Source of the DNA: Treponema sp. | Lineage (GTDB): Bacteria > Spirochaetota > Spirochaetia > Treponematales > Breznakiellaceae | Length of the DNA: 34,484 nucleotides | Assembly: GCA_031279635.1 (NCBI GenBank) | Contig: JAITIC010000101.1 | Span: forward strand, 1 to 34,484 | Direction: 5' to 3' | Shown here: positions 1-8,924 of the stretch, piece by piece | Layout of the letters: the number at the start of each line of letters is the position of its first letter | Position numbering within the stretch: position 1 is the first letter of the stretch | Translations under genes and position numbers: made by a program | The notes under the pieces: generated by a model | The model's input: the letters and a program-made list of their open reading frames with translations, nothing else | Told to the model about the DNA's origin: nothing | Databases searched by the model: none

Positions 1-268
1 GGACGGCGGCGGACTGCCTTGTAACAGCCACATGAAGTTGATGTTCTGTCTGCACGCTTTGGCCAGGGCGCGGCTGGAATAGATGTGCTCCATGGCGCCG
101 TACAGGACGATGCTGAGCAATACCACAATATCGCAGGGCGGCCGCCCGTCCTTCTTTTTCTCCGCCCGCCGGTCCGGCTGGGTATCCTCCCCTTCCGCTT
201 CGATCAATTTCCCGGCGCCGCGCTTCGCCGCTTCGCGTTCCCGGTCGGCCTCTTCTTTTACAGCCCCT
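1..268 (-). pseudogene. IS1182-like transposase fragment (N-terminal part), cut by the window edge and bounded by a repeat
   Basis: Reverse-strand reading gives ...KKKDGRPPCDIVVLLSIVLYGAMEHIYSSRALAKACRQNINFMWLLQGSPPP, the GRPPYDP...LY..M..IYSSRK...AC..NINFMWL signature of IS1182/DUF772 transposases. The open frame runs directly into the repeat at 269. Confidence 0.75.
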
Positions 269-450
269 ATCTTAAGCGTTGCATTAGTTCGATCGGAGGC
301 TCGTTCGATAGGAAGTTTATTATACCCTCCCCCGCGCAAGCGGGTTCTTGGGTTTAGTACCAAAATTTTGTAAACGCTGCATCATTTGAGCCGGAGCAAG
401 CTTGGCAAGCGCAGCTTGCCTTGGGGTATTAAACCAGACTTTCGAATAAA
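269..450 (+). repeat. Mosaic intergenic repeat, copy A
   Basis: tatcttaagcgttgcattagttcgat...aggaagtttattata...ccaaaattttgtaaacg...ggtattaaaccagactttcgaataaa. Near-identical blocks occur at 14331-14546 (inverted), 19464-19670 and 26339-26500 (inverted). Confidence 0.9.
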
Positions 451-472
451 CTTCCTTCTTCTTTTCTGGAAC

Positions 473-1468
473 TTACGAACCAATCCTATACGTGAATTTT
501 GCAGTGGCAACGGGACGTATATCTGTCCGTGTATCTTCACGTTCCACGGTAATGCCGCGCACAAGGAGATGGTTTGACAGCGGCGCCATAGAATTAGCCT
601 GAATGACAAAAGGCTGGTCATAGGCGCCAACCAGTATCATTTCCCCGCCGTAGGGCTTGGTCATCCTGAATCGCGTATTATCGGGAATTTGTCATGTCTC
701 TCCAGCCTTGATAAAATTGTTGTCACGCGGCGAAACGGGGTAAATTACCTGCGCGTTGCCATTTACATCAATATGCGTAACTTTGAACCAAGCGCCTTTT
801 TCAGAATAGATACGCAATGTCATATAATCGCCCTCGTGGTAATCGCCTGAGTTTTTGTCGGTCTGCACGGTAAGTCGCCACGGGTTGCCTTGCCCTGAGT
901 AAAGGGCGTTGGCCATACTTACGCCGGCTTTGCCGCCGGACGGTTTTTCCAGCAGCGCGGCAAAACGCCGGTCGGGAACCACCACCGCCGACCGAATACT
1001 GGTAACCGCCCGCTCCACATCGGTCGCGTGGACGACAAGCCGGTATTCCCCGCCAAGCCGTGTGATAGCGCCGTATACCAGCGTCTGCGGCCCAAACGGC
1101 TTCCCGATAGACTGCGCCGACTCGTCGCTTATCCTGCCGGAAACCTGATACGCCATTTCCTTCTCGATAAGCTCAAGATTTTGCCGGTCAACCAGCACAA
1201 AAGCCCGGCTGTCCTCAAAATGAACCCAGAGTTCCTCAAAACTATAATCGGAGAGCAAAGCGGCCTCCGACTAAATGTTGAGAAGCGCTATTTTGGTGTT
1301 TAGAGGCAGATTCTCCACATAATACGCCGCAATGTCTGCTAAAGCCTCGTCAAGCGAGAGGCCGTCTTGGGCATAGGCCGGCGCCCCGTCCTTTGCCGGC
1401 ATTTGAGACATACAGGAAGCCAAGAGGAATAAGGCACAGATACCAAAAAGACGGTATTTGTTCATCAT
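473..1468 (-). pseudogene. DUF4384 / LpoB-like lipoprotein interrupted by two in-frame stops
   Basis: ORFs 1271..1468, 692..1258 and 473..664 are all in one frame, separated only by TAG (1271-1273) and TGA (692-694). The concatenated product is MMNKYRLFGICALFLLASCMSQ...LDEALADIAAYYVENLPLNTKIALLNI*SEAALLSDYSFEELWVHFED...NNFIKAGET*QIPDNTRFRMTKPYGGEMILVGAYDQPF... Lipobox LLASC. Confidence 0.85.
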
Positions 1469-1578
1469 ATATCCTTACAAAACATTATACGATTTTCTCT
1501 CAAAATTACAATATCCACAGCCCTTTCGGTAACATTTCCAGCTTGCCGACAGAAAAAACAGCCGCAGGGATAGTTGCC

Positions 1579-2802
1579 CTAAACCTTCGGCCCCTCCACC
1601 TCCTTTCCGGACCAGGGTTCCATCACCTCATCCATATCCTTCACAATGGCAGTATCTATCACCCCTTTTTCCGCCATGCTGTTAAGGATGGTCATTGCTT
1701 CGGCGTGACTGCGGCGGGGATGGTAGGGGCGCTCCTCGCTCACCGCCTGGTAAATGTCTATGCAGGCCATAAGGCGAGAGTTAAAATCAAGGTCCGCGGC
1801 GGTCTTGCCCAGAGGATAACCGCTGCCGTCAAGTTTTTCGTGGTGGTTCGATGCCCATTCGGTAATCGGGCCGAGCCCCTTCTCGGCGCTTAACAAAGCC
1901 CTGGTCTGCACAACGTGACTCTGTATAATTTTGAATTCCTCGTCGTTGAGCTTTCCCGGTTTTTCCAGCACCTCGGAGGGAACGGCAAGTTTCCCGATAT
2001 CGTGCAGGGCCGCGGCAAGGTAGAGCTGAATCTTCTGCGTTAAGTCATAGCCGTAGTGCCCGGCCATTATCCAGATACGGTTGGCGATTTGCTGGGTGTG
2101 CATCCGGGTAAACGATGACTTATAGTCGATGATGTGGGCGATAAATTCGCCGATAGAAACGAGGGCCGGATCTTCCATGGCCATGTTCCAGGCCGGGAGC
2201 GAACGGTTGACGGTTTCAACAATCCGCTCATCCTTCAGGGATTCCAGCAGTTCTTCGTTCAGTACCGCCAGCAGCGCGTTCCCGGCCCGGCCGGTAAAGC
2301 GGCGGTGAATGTCATCGGCAATGTCCTGCCGGAGCGCCGGCAATCCCTGCGGCGTAATCCGCTGCAAGTGCAGGTTCGCGTCGAACATGTCCGCTGTGGC
2401 GATAAGCTCCGCCCCCAGGGGGTAGCGCCCCTCAGGCAGCAAAAAAGGCCCCTGACCATCGGCCCGCTCATGGTGGTACCGGATAAAACCGGCGATATTC
2501 CCCTTAAAAGGCAGCCTCTCCGCGTTCTGTTGGCCTATTTCGCAGTGCGTCCCCAGGTAGACGGCGTCTTCCTCCCGCCCCCGCTGTAGCAGGGTAAACT
2601 CGGTCAGGGCGTTATCGTGCAACAGGGCGCAGCATACGAGGTCGGAAAGCTCGTCCTCCCCCATACCCAGACGCTGGCCCATTGCGGCGCAGAGTACCGC
2701 AACCCGTTTTCCGTGGTTGGTGTTCACCCCGATATATGCAATTTCCACCATATCCAGGGCCTGGGCAAGCACCCGGATCAGCGCGTCCATTTGTATGATC
2801 AT
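1579..2802 (-). CDS. Tandem HD/HD-GYP domain protein, probable c-di-GMP phosphodiesterase
   Basis: C-terminal HDIGKLAVPSEVLEKPGKLNDEE...SHVVQTRALL...NHHEKLDGSGYP; degenerate N-terminal HD (HGKRVA...LLHDNA...YHHERADGQGP). Start placed at MIIQMDALI (2802) rather than ORF start 2946. Confidence 0.85.
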   Translation of the reverse strand: MIIQMDALIRVLAQALDMVEIAYIGVNTNHGKRVAVLCAAMGQRLGMGEDELSDLVCCALLHDNALTEFTLLQRGREEDAVYLGTHCEIGQQNAERLPFKGNIAGFIRYHHERADGQGPFLLPEGRYPLGAELIATADMFDANLHLQRITPQGLPALRQDIADDIHRRFTGRAGNALLAVLNEELLESLKDERIVETVNRSLPAWNMAMEDPALVSIGEFIAHIIDYKSSFTRMHTQQIANRIWIMAGHYGYDLTQKIQLYLAAALHDIGKLAVPSEVLEKPGKLNDEEFKIIQSHVVQTRALLSAEKGLGPITEWASNHHEKLDGSGYPLGKTAADLDFNSRLMACIDIYQAVSEERPYHPRRSHAEAMTILNSMAEKGVIDTAIVKDMDEVMEPWSGKEVEGPKV

Positions 2803-2984
2803 ACTATCAGTATAGTACAGGTACCCGGTGATCTGCCATTGCGCGATTGAGGACGAATGATTATGCCCCGGGGTAAGCGCGCTTTTAGCGGTTCCGCCCG
2901 CACATCCCTGATGCAGTACCCTGCCCGCTCTTGAACACGGCCGCATTGTAAGCCCGAATGTTCGTGTGGTCCGCGGTTAAAACA

Positions 2985-4313
2985 TTATATCCTATCCCAC
3001 AACTTCTGCGCGTGTTCCCGCGATTTTGCCATCAGCGCTTCCTCGTCGATGTTTACAAGTACGCGATCCTTCATGACGATTCTGCCGTTGATAATCGTGG
3101 TATCCACGTGACGGCCTGAAACGCCGAAAAGAATGTGGCTGTTAATGGTATTCGCGTTAAGCGGAGTCGGCCCCCTGTAATCGACGATGATGATATCCGC
3201 GTAATGGCCGTTCGCGAGAACGCCCACCTTCCCCTTGATAAAACGTTCCATGATTTTTTTGTTGTTATCAAAAAGCATTGCGGGCGGCTCCGCCCAGGCA
3301 GCCGAGGGAATGGCCTTTGCGTGCTTGTGGAGGATTGCCGCGGTCTTGTAGGATTCAAGCACATCGGCTGCATAGCCGTCCGTCCCCATTCCTACGAGCA
3401 CCCCCTTTCTCAGCATGTCCAATACCGGAGAAACACCCACGGCATTTCCCATGTTGGACTGGGGGTTATGCACCACCGCGACTCCGCTTTTTTTAAGCAT
3501 TTCCATTTCTTCTTCCGTTATGTGAATGCAGTGAACCGCGATTGATTTTTCGGAAAGCACGCCGTTTTTATAAAGCCGCTCAATAACCCGTAAACCGTAT
3601 TTGGAAACCGCGTCAATCACATCCTCAATGCCCTCGGCGGCGTGGATATGGAAGCCGACTCCGGCGGCGTCTGCCGCCTCAATACAGCGGTCAAGTGTTC
3701 TTTGGCTGATTGTCATCTGGGCGTGCATGCCGAAAAGGGCGGTGAGCATATCGTCGTTTTGTTCTTTACAGTATTTAGCAAAATCGGCGTTTTCTTTAAT
3801 GCCGGCGGAGATTGTTTTTTCGCCGTCCCGGTCTGATGTCTCGTAACAGCAGTTGCTGCGGATGCCGAAAAGTCTCGCGGCCTCGGCGATTTTGAAAAGA
3901 CTGCCTTCCACGGCAAAAGGACTAGCATGATGATCGATTACCGAAGTAACCCCTGAACGGATTTCATCGATCATGGGGCCGATACAGCTGTAATACACGT
4001 CTTCCAGGGTAAGCTGTTTATCCAGCCGCCACCAAAGCCCCGAAAGCACTTCACCGAAAGTGGTTGCGGGCTTTCCCCCAAGGGAGATACCTCTGGCAAA
4101 AGTGGAATAGTAGTGCATGTGGGTATTGATAAAACCCGGCATCACCAGTTTTCCCTTCGCGTCAATAAATTCGGCGCCGGGATACTTTGCGCGTAACACT
4201 GCGGCTTCCCCGGTTTCCTTAATGAGATTCCCCTCAACGGCTACCGCCCCGTTTTCGATAAAGGGACAGGATGAGTCCCTGGTAACAATATTTCCGTTCC
4301 CGATTATAAACAT
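2985..4313 (-). CDS. ssnA: Putative aminohydrolase SsnA (amidohydrolase superfamily)
   Basis: MFIIGNGNIVTRD..PFIENGAVAVEGNLIKETG...LVMPGFINTHMHYYSTFARG...; downstream of and overlapping ygfK, as in known ygfK-ssnA pairs. Confidence 0.9.
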   Translation of the reverse strand: MFIIGNGNIVTRDSSCPFIENGAVAVEGNLIKETGEAAVLRAKYPGAEFIDAKGKLVMPGFINTHMHYYSTFARGISLGGKPATTFGEVLSGLWWRLDKQLTLEDVYYSCIGPMIDEIRSGVTSVIDHHASPFAVEGSLFKIAEAARLFGIRSNCCYETSDRDGEKTISAGIKENADFAKYCKEQNDDMLTALFGMHAQMTISQRTLDRCIEAADAAGVGFHIHAAEGIEDVIDAVSKYGLRVIERLYKNGVLSEKSIAVHCIHITEEEMEMLKKSGVAVVHNPQSNMGNAVGVSPVLDMLRKGVLVGMGTDGYAADVLESYKTAAILHKHAKAIPSAAWAEPPAMLFDNNKKIMERFIKGKVGVLANGHYADIIIVDYRGPTPLNANTINSHILFGVSGRHVDTTIINGRIVMKDRVLVNIDEEALMAKSREHAQKLWDRI

Positions 4314-7300
4314 GCTTTTCCTCCTAACAAATAGCCGTAGTCCTTCTCAATGGTCTCGATCATGGCGGCCCAGGCTTTTGGGATACTTTTCTCTCCCCTG
4401 CGGCAGCTTAACACTGATTTATCCTCCAGTCTGAGCTTATACGTGTCCGCGCCGGTTTTAAGAAAACCGGCGTTCTCACTGTCCGCGAAATCTTCCTCGC
4501 CGCTGAAAACAGTGAACTTGTCCCTGTAGGGCTTTCCCGCGTGGGGGCAAAAGGTCGCGCAGTTTCCGCATTCGTTGCAGATCCGGTCAATGTGCACGAT
4601 TTGACGGCTTTCCCCGGACGCGCCGTCCGCAGGCAGTTTTACCGCCGCGTTGGCCCGGTTCGGGCAAACGTCGGTGCAGACCTCGCAGAGGGTATTGCAG
4701 GAAAGGCAGCGGTATCCATCGGTATTGTTTTTCTTTGCTTCAAGGATAATTCCTTTTTTGAAAATCAGGTCCGCACAATCAACAGGAGCGGAATCCGTAA
4801 AAGCAGCGGAAAAATCCGCTTCCAGGCCGAGTTTCTGCAGAATGTCCGCGGCCGCGGTCTTGCCGTCAGCGATGGCCTTGACCACCGTAGCGGGACCGGC
4901 CTTGCAGTCCCCCGCGATATACACGCCGGAAACGGAGCTTTCACCGGAGGGGGCGAGAACCGGCAGGCCCTTGGCGTTAAGCGCCAGCCCGTTACGCGCA
5001 AACGCCCCGGTATCGACCCTCGCGCCCACCGCGCCAATCACCGTGTCAAAACGCAATTCCTGTTTTTTACCGGCGCTTTCAATGCCCCTCCTGCCCGAAG
5101 AATCGTAAGCGCCGAGGCGCATTACCTCGCAGCCAAGAACACCGCCGGCCCATGCTTCGGGGGCCAAAAGTTCTTTAATTTCGATTCCGTCCGCCAGCGC
5201 CAGTTCCTGTTCTTCGCGCTGGGAAGGCATGAATTCTCTTGTCCGGCGGTAGACGATGGTCACCGATTCGACTCCCCTGTTCCGCTTCGCCGCCCTGGCA
5301 CAGTCCATTGCCACGTCGCCGCCGCCTATGACGGCGACTCTTTTTCCCAGCGAAAGGCCGTATTGGGATTTTTTTGATTCTTCCAGAAAGCGCAGGGCGT
5401 CAATAATGTTTTCATTGCCCTGTTTTACCGGAGGGGCGCCTTCTTTCCAGGCGCCAGCGGCTATGACGATATACTCGTGTTTTTTCTTCAATTCGGCAAT
5501 CGAATACGCTTCCTGCACGTTGAAGCGGAATTCCACGCCGCTTTTTTCCGCCATGCGGAAGTCGCGTGAAATCGCCTCGTCAGAGATTCTGAAAGAGGGG
5601 ATCACATATCGCACAATGCCGAAAGGTTTTTCCCGCTTTTCGTAGACCGTCACCGCCACGCCGTTTCTCCGCAAAAACACCGCCGCGGCAATGCCTGCCG
5701 GGCCCGCGCCTATTACCCCAACGGATTTAGCGGTTTTAAGTTCCGTTACGCGCAAAGAATCGGTAAACGCTTCCTGCCCCTTGTCGGCGGCAATGAGCTT
5801 GGCCTGCCGTATCCCCAGCGGATCCTCATAATCAAGCCTCGTGCATTTGTGCTGGCACTGGTGATCGCAGATCGTCCCGGTAATGGAGGGCGCGGTATTA
5901 TCCCTGGCGATTATTTTGAAAGCCCCGGCATAATTCTCTGCCGCCACGGCCGCAAGATAATCGGGAATACGCTGGTGAATGGGACAGCCGCCTTCCATGC
6001 AGGGCGCTTTTGCGCAGTCAAAAAGGGGCAGGACGCTCGTCGTTTTTCTCAAACCGGCCTGACGGTACTCCTTGCGGAAACGGTTCTGCGCGGGAATAGA
6101 TTCGGATAGGGCTTTCAGCGCGTCCACATTGATAAGGGCCGCGCCCGCGGACGGCGCTTTGCCAGGCGTTTTTTCAGCAAGTTCCGCAAGCTGGGTGAGG
6201 CGCTCGTAACCTCCGGGTTTCAGTATCGTGGTAGCCACTGTTACCGGCCTGATGCCTGTCTCAAGAATATTTTCAAGGTTAAAAAAATCGGCGCCGCCGG
6301 AATAGGATATGGGAAGCGCGCCCTTGAAAGCCTCAGATATTTTTTTTGCAACATTGATAGAAAGGGGGAACAGGGAACGGCCTGACATATACATTTCATT
6401 CCCCGGTAATTCATTTCTTTTTATTTCCACCGGAAAGGTATTGGTCAATTTTACCCCGAAGCTGAGTTTCCGTTCCTTTGCCAGAGCCATAAGGCGGGTG
6501 AACATATCCACCGCGTCATTAAATTGCAGATCATTTTTGAAATGATGATCGTCAAAGGAAATGTACCCATAACCGATTTCATCCAGAATCCCGCGGGCGG
6601 TTTCGTAACCCAGCAGGGTGGGATTGCACTTAACATAAGTGTGCATTCTTTTTTTGGTGATCAAATATCCGGCTATTTTTTCAATCTCTTCTCTGGGACA
6701 GCCGTGCAGAGTCGAAAGGGTGATGCTTGATGAAACCTCCGGGGAAATTGACTCAAGGTCTTTTTTGCCGAAGCGTTCAAAAGAACCGATGTTATCCGCA
6801 ATAAACCGGTAACAGCGTTTCCATATTTCGGTGTTTGCGGCGTTCTTCATCCCCTCAATATAAGAATCGATCTTTTCCGATTTGATTCCGTCAAGGCTGT
6901 AACCGACGCTCATATTGAAAATAAGGCCGCCCGTATCGGCGATATTCAATTCTTTCGCAAAAATGTGACAGAGAAACCACGCCTTAATATATTCTTCCTG
7001 CGCCCCGGCAACGGTCAACTCGGTTGACCATTCCACATTGTAGCCTTCGTCCACGGTGTTAATGCAGGGCCTTGCAACGGCCTTTCGCAGTTCTTCCCCG
7101 TCCATGGTCTGCACGGTTTTCAGTTCCATAAAACGCGCACCGGCCAGGTATGCCGCGAGAATATTCTGGGCAAGCTGGGAATTGGGGCCGGCGGCAGGAC
7201 CCAGGGGAGAACTTATCCGCGTTCCGAATAACTCCGTCTGGCCCTGCCCTTCTCCGGGACGGTAAAATTTTTCTTTTCGGATGCCGAAAATCGAACCGTG

Positions 7301-7369
7301 ATTTTTGTATTCTCCCTGTACCCAGCCTATCAATTCCTGAAACGGAATCGGCCTCATTATTTCACTCAT
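4304..7369 (-). CDS. ygfK: YgfK-type putative selenate reductase subunit: DHOD-like N-terminus, GltD-like flavin/NAD(P) oxidoreductase, C-terminal 4Fe-4S clusters
   Basis: 1021 aa; MRPIPFQELIGWVQGEYKNHGSIFGI...; GVIGAGPAGIAAAVFLRRNGVAVTVYEKREKPFGIVRY; CLSCNTLCEVCTDVCPNRA and CNECGNCATFCPHAGKPY. Confidence 0.92.
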   Translation of the reverse strand: MSEIMRPIPFQELIGWVQGEYKNHGSIFGIRKEKFYRPGEGQGQTELFGTRISSPLGPAAGPNSQLAQNILAAYLAGARFMELKTVQTMDGEELRKAVARPCINTVDEGYNVEWSTELTVAGAQEEYIKAWFLCHIFAKELNIADTGGLIFNMSVGYSLDGIKSEKIDSYIEGMKNAANTEIWKRCYRFIADNIGSFERFGKKDLESISPEVSSSITLSTLHGCPREEIEKIAGYLITKKRMHTYVKCNPTLLGYETARGILDEIGYGYISFDDHHFKNDLQFNDAVDMFTRLMALAKERKLSFGVKLTNTFPVEIKRNELPGNEMYMSGRSLFPLSINVAKKISEAFKGALPISYSGGADFFNLENILETGIRPVTVATTILKPGGYERLTQLAELAEKTPGKAPSAGAALINVDALKALSESIPAQNRFRKEYRQAGLRKTTSVLPLFDCAKAPCMEGGCPIHQRIPDYLAAVAAENYAGAFKIIARDNTAPSITGTICDHQCQHKCTRLDYEDPLGIRQAKLIAADKGQEAFTDSLRVTELKTAKSVGVIGAGPAGIAAAVFLRRNGVAVTVYEKREKPFGIVRYVIPSFRISDEAISRDFRMAEKSGVEFRFNVQEAYSIAELKKKHEYIVIAAGAWKEGAPPVKQGNENIIDALRFLEESKKSQYGLSLGKRVAVIGGGDVAMDCARAAKRNRGVESVTIVYRRTREFMPSQREEQELALADGIEIKELLAPEAWAGGVLGCEVMRLGAYDSSGRRGIESAGKKQELRFDTVIGAVGARVDTGAFARNGLALNAKGLPVLAPSGESSVSGVYIAGDCKAGPATVVKAIADGKTAAADILQKLGLEADFSAAFTDSAPVDCADLIFKKGIILEAKKNNTDGYRCLSCNTLCEVCTDVCPNRANAAVKLPADGASGESRQIVHIDRICNECGNCATFCPHAGKPYRDKFTVFSGEEDFADSENAGFLKTGADTYKLRLEDKSVLSCRRGEKSIPKAWAAMIETIEKDYGYLLGGKACL

Positions 7370-7393
7370 GACTCTCCCTCTCTTAAAAGTAAT

Positions 7394-7449
7394 GGCCGCA
7401 CTTTCAAAATCCGCTGGTCCGGCAGGACCATGATTCTGAAAGTGCCGCC
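7394..7449 (-). promoter_or_regulatory. Nested stem-loop between the permease gene and ygfK
   Basis: ggccgcactttca (7394-7406) pairs with tgaaagtgccgcc (7437-7449), 12 of 13 bp; inner perfect stem tggtcc(7415-7420)-ggca-ggacca(7425-7430). Confidence 0.7.
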
Positions 7450-7457
7450 TTATAAAA

Positions 7458-8870
7458 TTAATTCTTCACCTTTTCAGTAACCCTTTTCTTCTCCTCACGA
7501 ATAATAATGTTGAGGATAATCGCCGTGATTGCCGCGGGGACTATGCCGGAACCGCCGAAGATGAGGCTGACGACGCCGGGCAGATACCGGAGCGCGGCGC
7601 TGTTGGCGCCCAGGCCGTAGCCCAGACCGAGCGAAACGGAAATGATGGTAATGGTGCGGGTCGTTATCGGTTCTTTGGTGATGAGCTGGATACCGCTCAC
7701 CGCTATCGAGGCGAACATCATTACCGCCGCGCCGCCAAGAACACTTTGCGGCATGATGGAGATGATGGCGGCAAGTTTGGGCAAAAGCCCGCAGAGCACG
7801 AGGAAAACGCCGCCGAGCGAGATGGAAAAACGGTTAACGACTTTTGTCATAGAGATAAGGCCGACATTCTGCGAAAAAGACGTATTGGGCAGAACGCCGA
7901 AAAGCGACGCGAGGAACGAACCCGTGCCGTCCGCGATAACACCGCCGGAAAGCTCTTTGTTGGTGGCGTTACGGCCAAGGCCGCCGATGGCGACGCCGGA
8001 AATATCACCTACTGTTTCAACGGCGGTAACGATAAACATGATGCCGATGGGAATGATCGCCCGCGTATCAAAAACCAGTTTGACCGGGAAAAGCTTCGGC
8101 ACGGCAAACCATGAAGCTGCCGTGACTTTGTCCCACTGGAGAACCCAGCCCTTGATGAACTGCGCGCCCTCAAACTCGGCGATGGTCGGAAGAATGAGCG
8201 CCATGATTCCGCAGACGATATAACCGATGATAATGCCGAACAGTATGGATGCCGAGCTGAAAATCCCCCTGCCTTTATGTTTGAACAGCAGTATCGCGAT
8301 CAGCACGATGAGGCCGACCAAGAGGTTTTCAGGGGAACCGTAATCTTTGGCCACGCTGCCGCCGCCGAACGAGCCGATGCCGACGCTAATCAGCGAAAGC
8401 CCGATTGAAAGCACCACCACTCCGGTGACCACCGGGGGGAAGAACTTCCGCAGGGGCTTCAGGCAAAATCCGAGCGCCACCTCAAAGAGACCGCCGACAA
8501 AACCTGCCCCCAAAATCGCGCCGTAACCGATTATGCCGCCGCCCATAACGCCCGCCACGCTCCGGCACACGCCTATGAAGCCTGAGCTTATACCCATAAC
8601 GATGGGCAGCCGCGCGCCAATCGGCCCGATGGTAAAAATCTGCACCAGGGTCATAATACCGGCAATCAGCATGGCGTGCTGCAAAAGCGTTATTTGCAGC
8701 GCGCTTCCCGACGCTATGCCACAGGCCGCGGTGATGAGCAGTATGGGAGTCAGGTTTCCTGCAAACATTGCAAAAACATGCTGCATTCCCAGCGGGATAG
8801 CCTGCCTGAGGGGCAGCCGCCCTTCAAGGCTTGTGGGACTGCCCATGACGGGCGTTTTTTTCTCTGACAT
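7458..8870 (-). CDS. NCS2-family nucleobase (xanthine/uric acid/uracil) permease
   Basis: 470 aa multi-TM; GMQHVFAMFAGNLTPILLITAACG...; ETVGDISGVAIGGLGRNATNKELSGGVIADGTGSFLASLFGVLPNTSFSQNVGLISMTKVVNR is characteristic of NCS2. Confidence 0.92.
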   Translation of the reverse strand: MSEKKTPVMGSPTSLEGRLPLRQAIPLGMQHVFAMFAGNLTPILLITAACGIASGSALQITLLQHAMLIAGIMTLVQIFTIGPIGARLPIVMGISSGFIGVCRSVAGVMGGGIIGYGAILGAGFVGGLFEVALGFCLKPLRKFFPPVVTGVVVLSIGLSLISVGIGSFGGGSVAKDYGSPENLLVGLIVLIAILLFKHKGRGIFSSASILFGIIIGYIVCGIMALILPTIAEFEGAQFIKGWVLQWDKVTAASWFAVPKLFPVKLVFDTRAIIPIGIMFIVTAVETVGDISGVAIGGLGRNATNKELSGGVIADGTGSFLASLFGVLPNTSFSQNVGLISMTKVVNRFSISLGGVFLVLCGLLPKLAAIISIMPQSVLGGAAVMMFASIAVSGIQLITKEPITTRTITIISVSLGLGYGLGANSAALRYLPGVVSLIFGGSGIVPAAITAIILNIIIREEKKRVTEKVKN

Positions 8871-8892
8871 AGATATTCTCTCCTCTTGTTGT

Positions 8893-8924
8893 AAAAAAAT
8901 TAACAGCGAAAAACGCCGCTGTTA
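8893..8924 (-). terminator. Intrinsic terminator/attenuator between the carbamate kinase gene and permease gene
   Basis: Minus-strand RNA: TAACAGCG-gcgttttt-CGCTGTTA followed by A-T7. Perfect 8-bp stem that includes the carbamate kinase stop codon. Confidence 0.75.

Noticed and set aside
83-373. Plus-strand ORFs 83..373 and 85..357, and similarly 19270..19548 (shared LSVALVRSEARSIGSLL)
   Set aside because: The shared peptide is just the translated repeat; the rest is antisense to transposase or out of frame with the SBP.
692-694. TGA in the DUF4384 gene as a selenocysteine codon
   Set aside because: The context KAGET*QIPDNTRF has no redox motif, and a second stop (TAG) interrupts the same gene. 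No SECIS-like hairpin was established.
4541-5377. 278-aa plus-strand ORF inside ygfK
   Set aside because: Antisense to a clear 1021-aa conserved protein; typical shadow ORF in GC-rich DNA.
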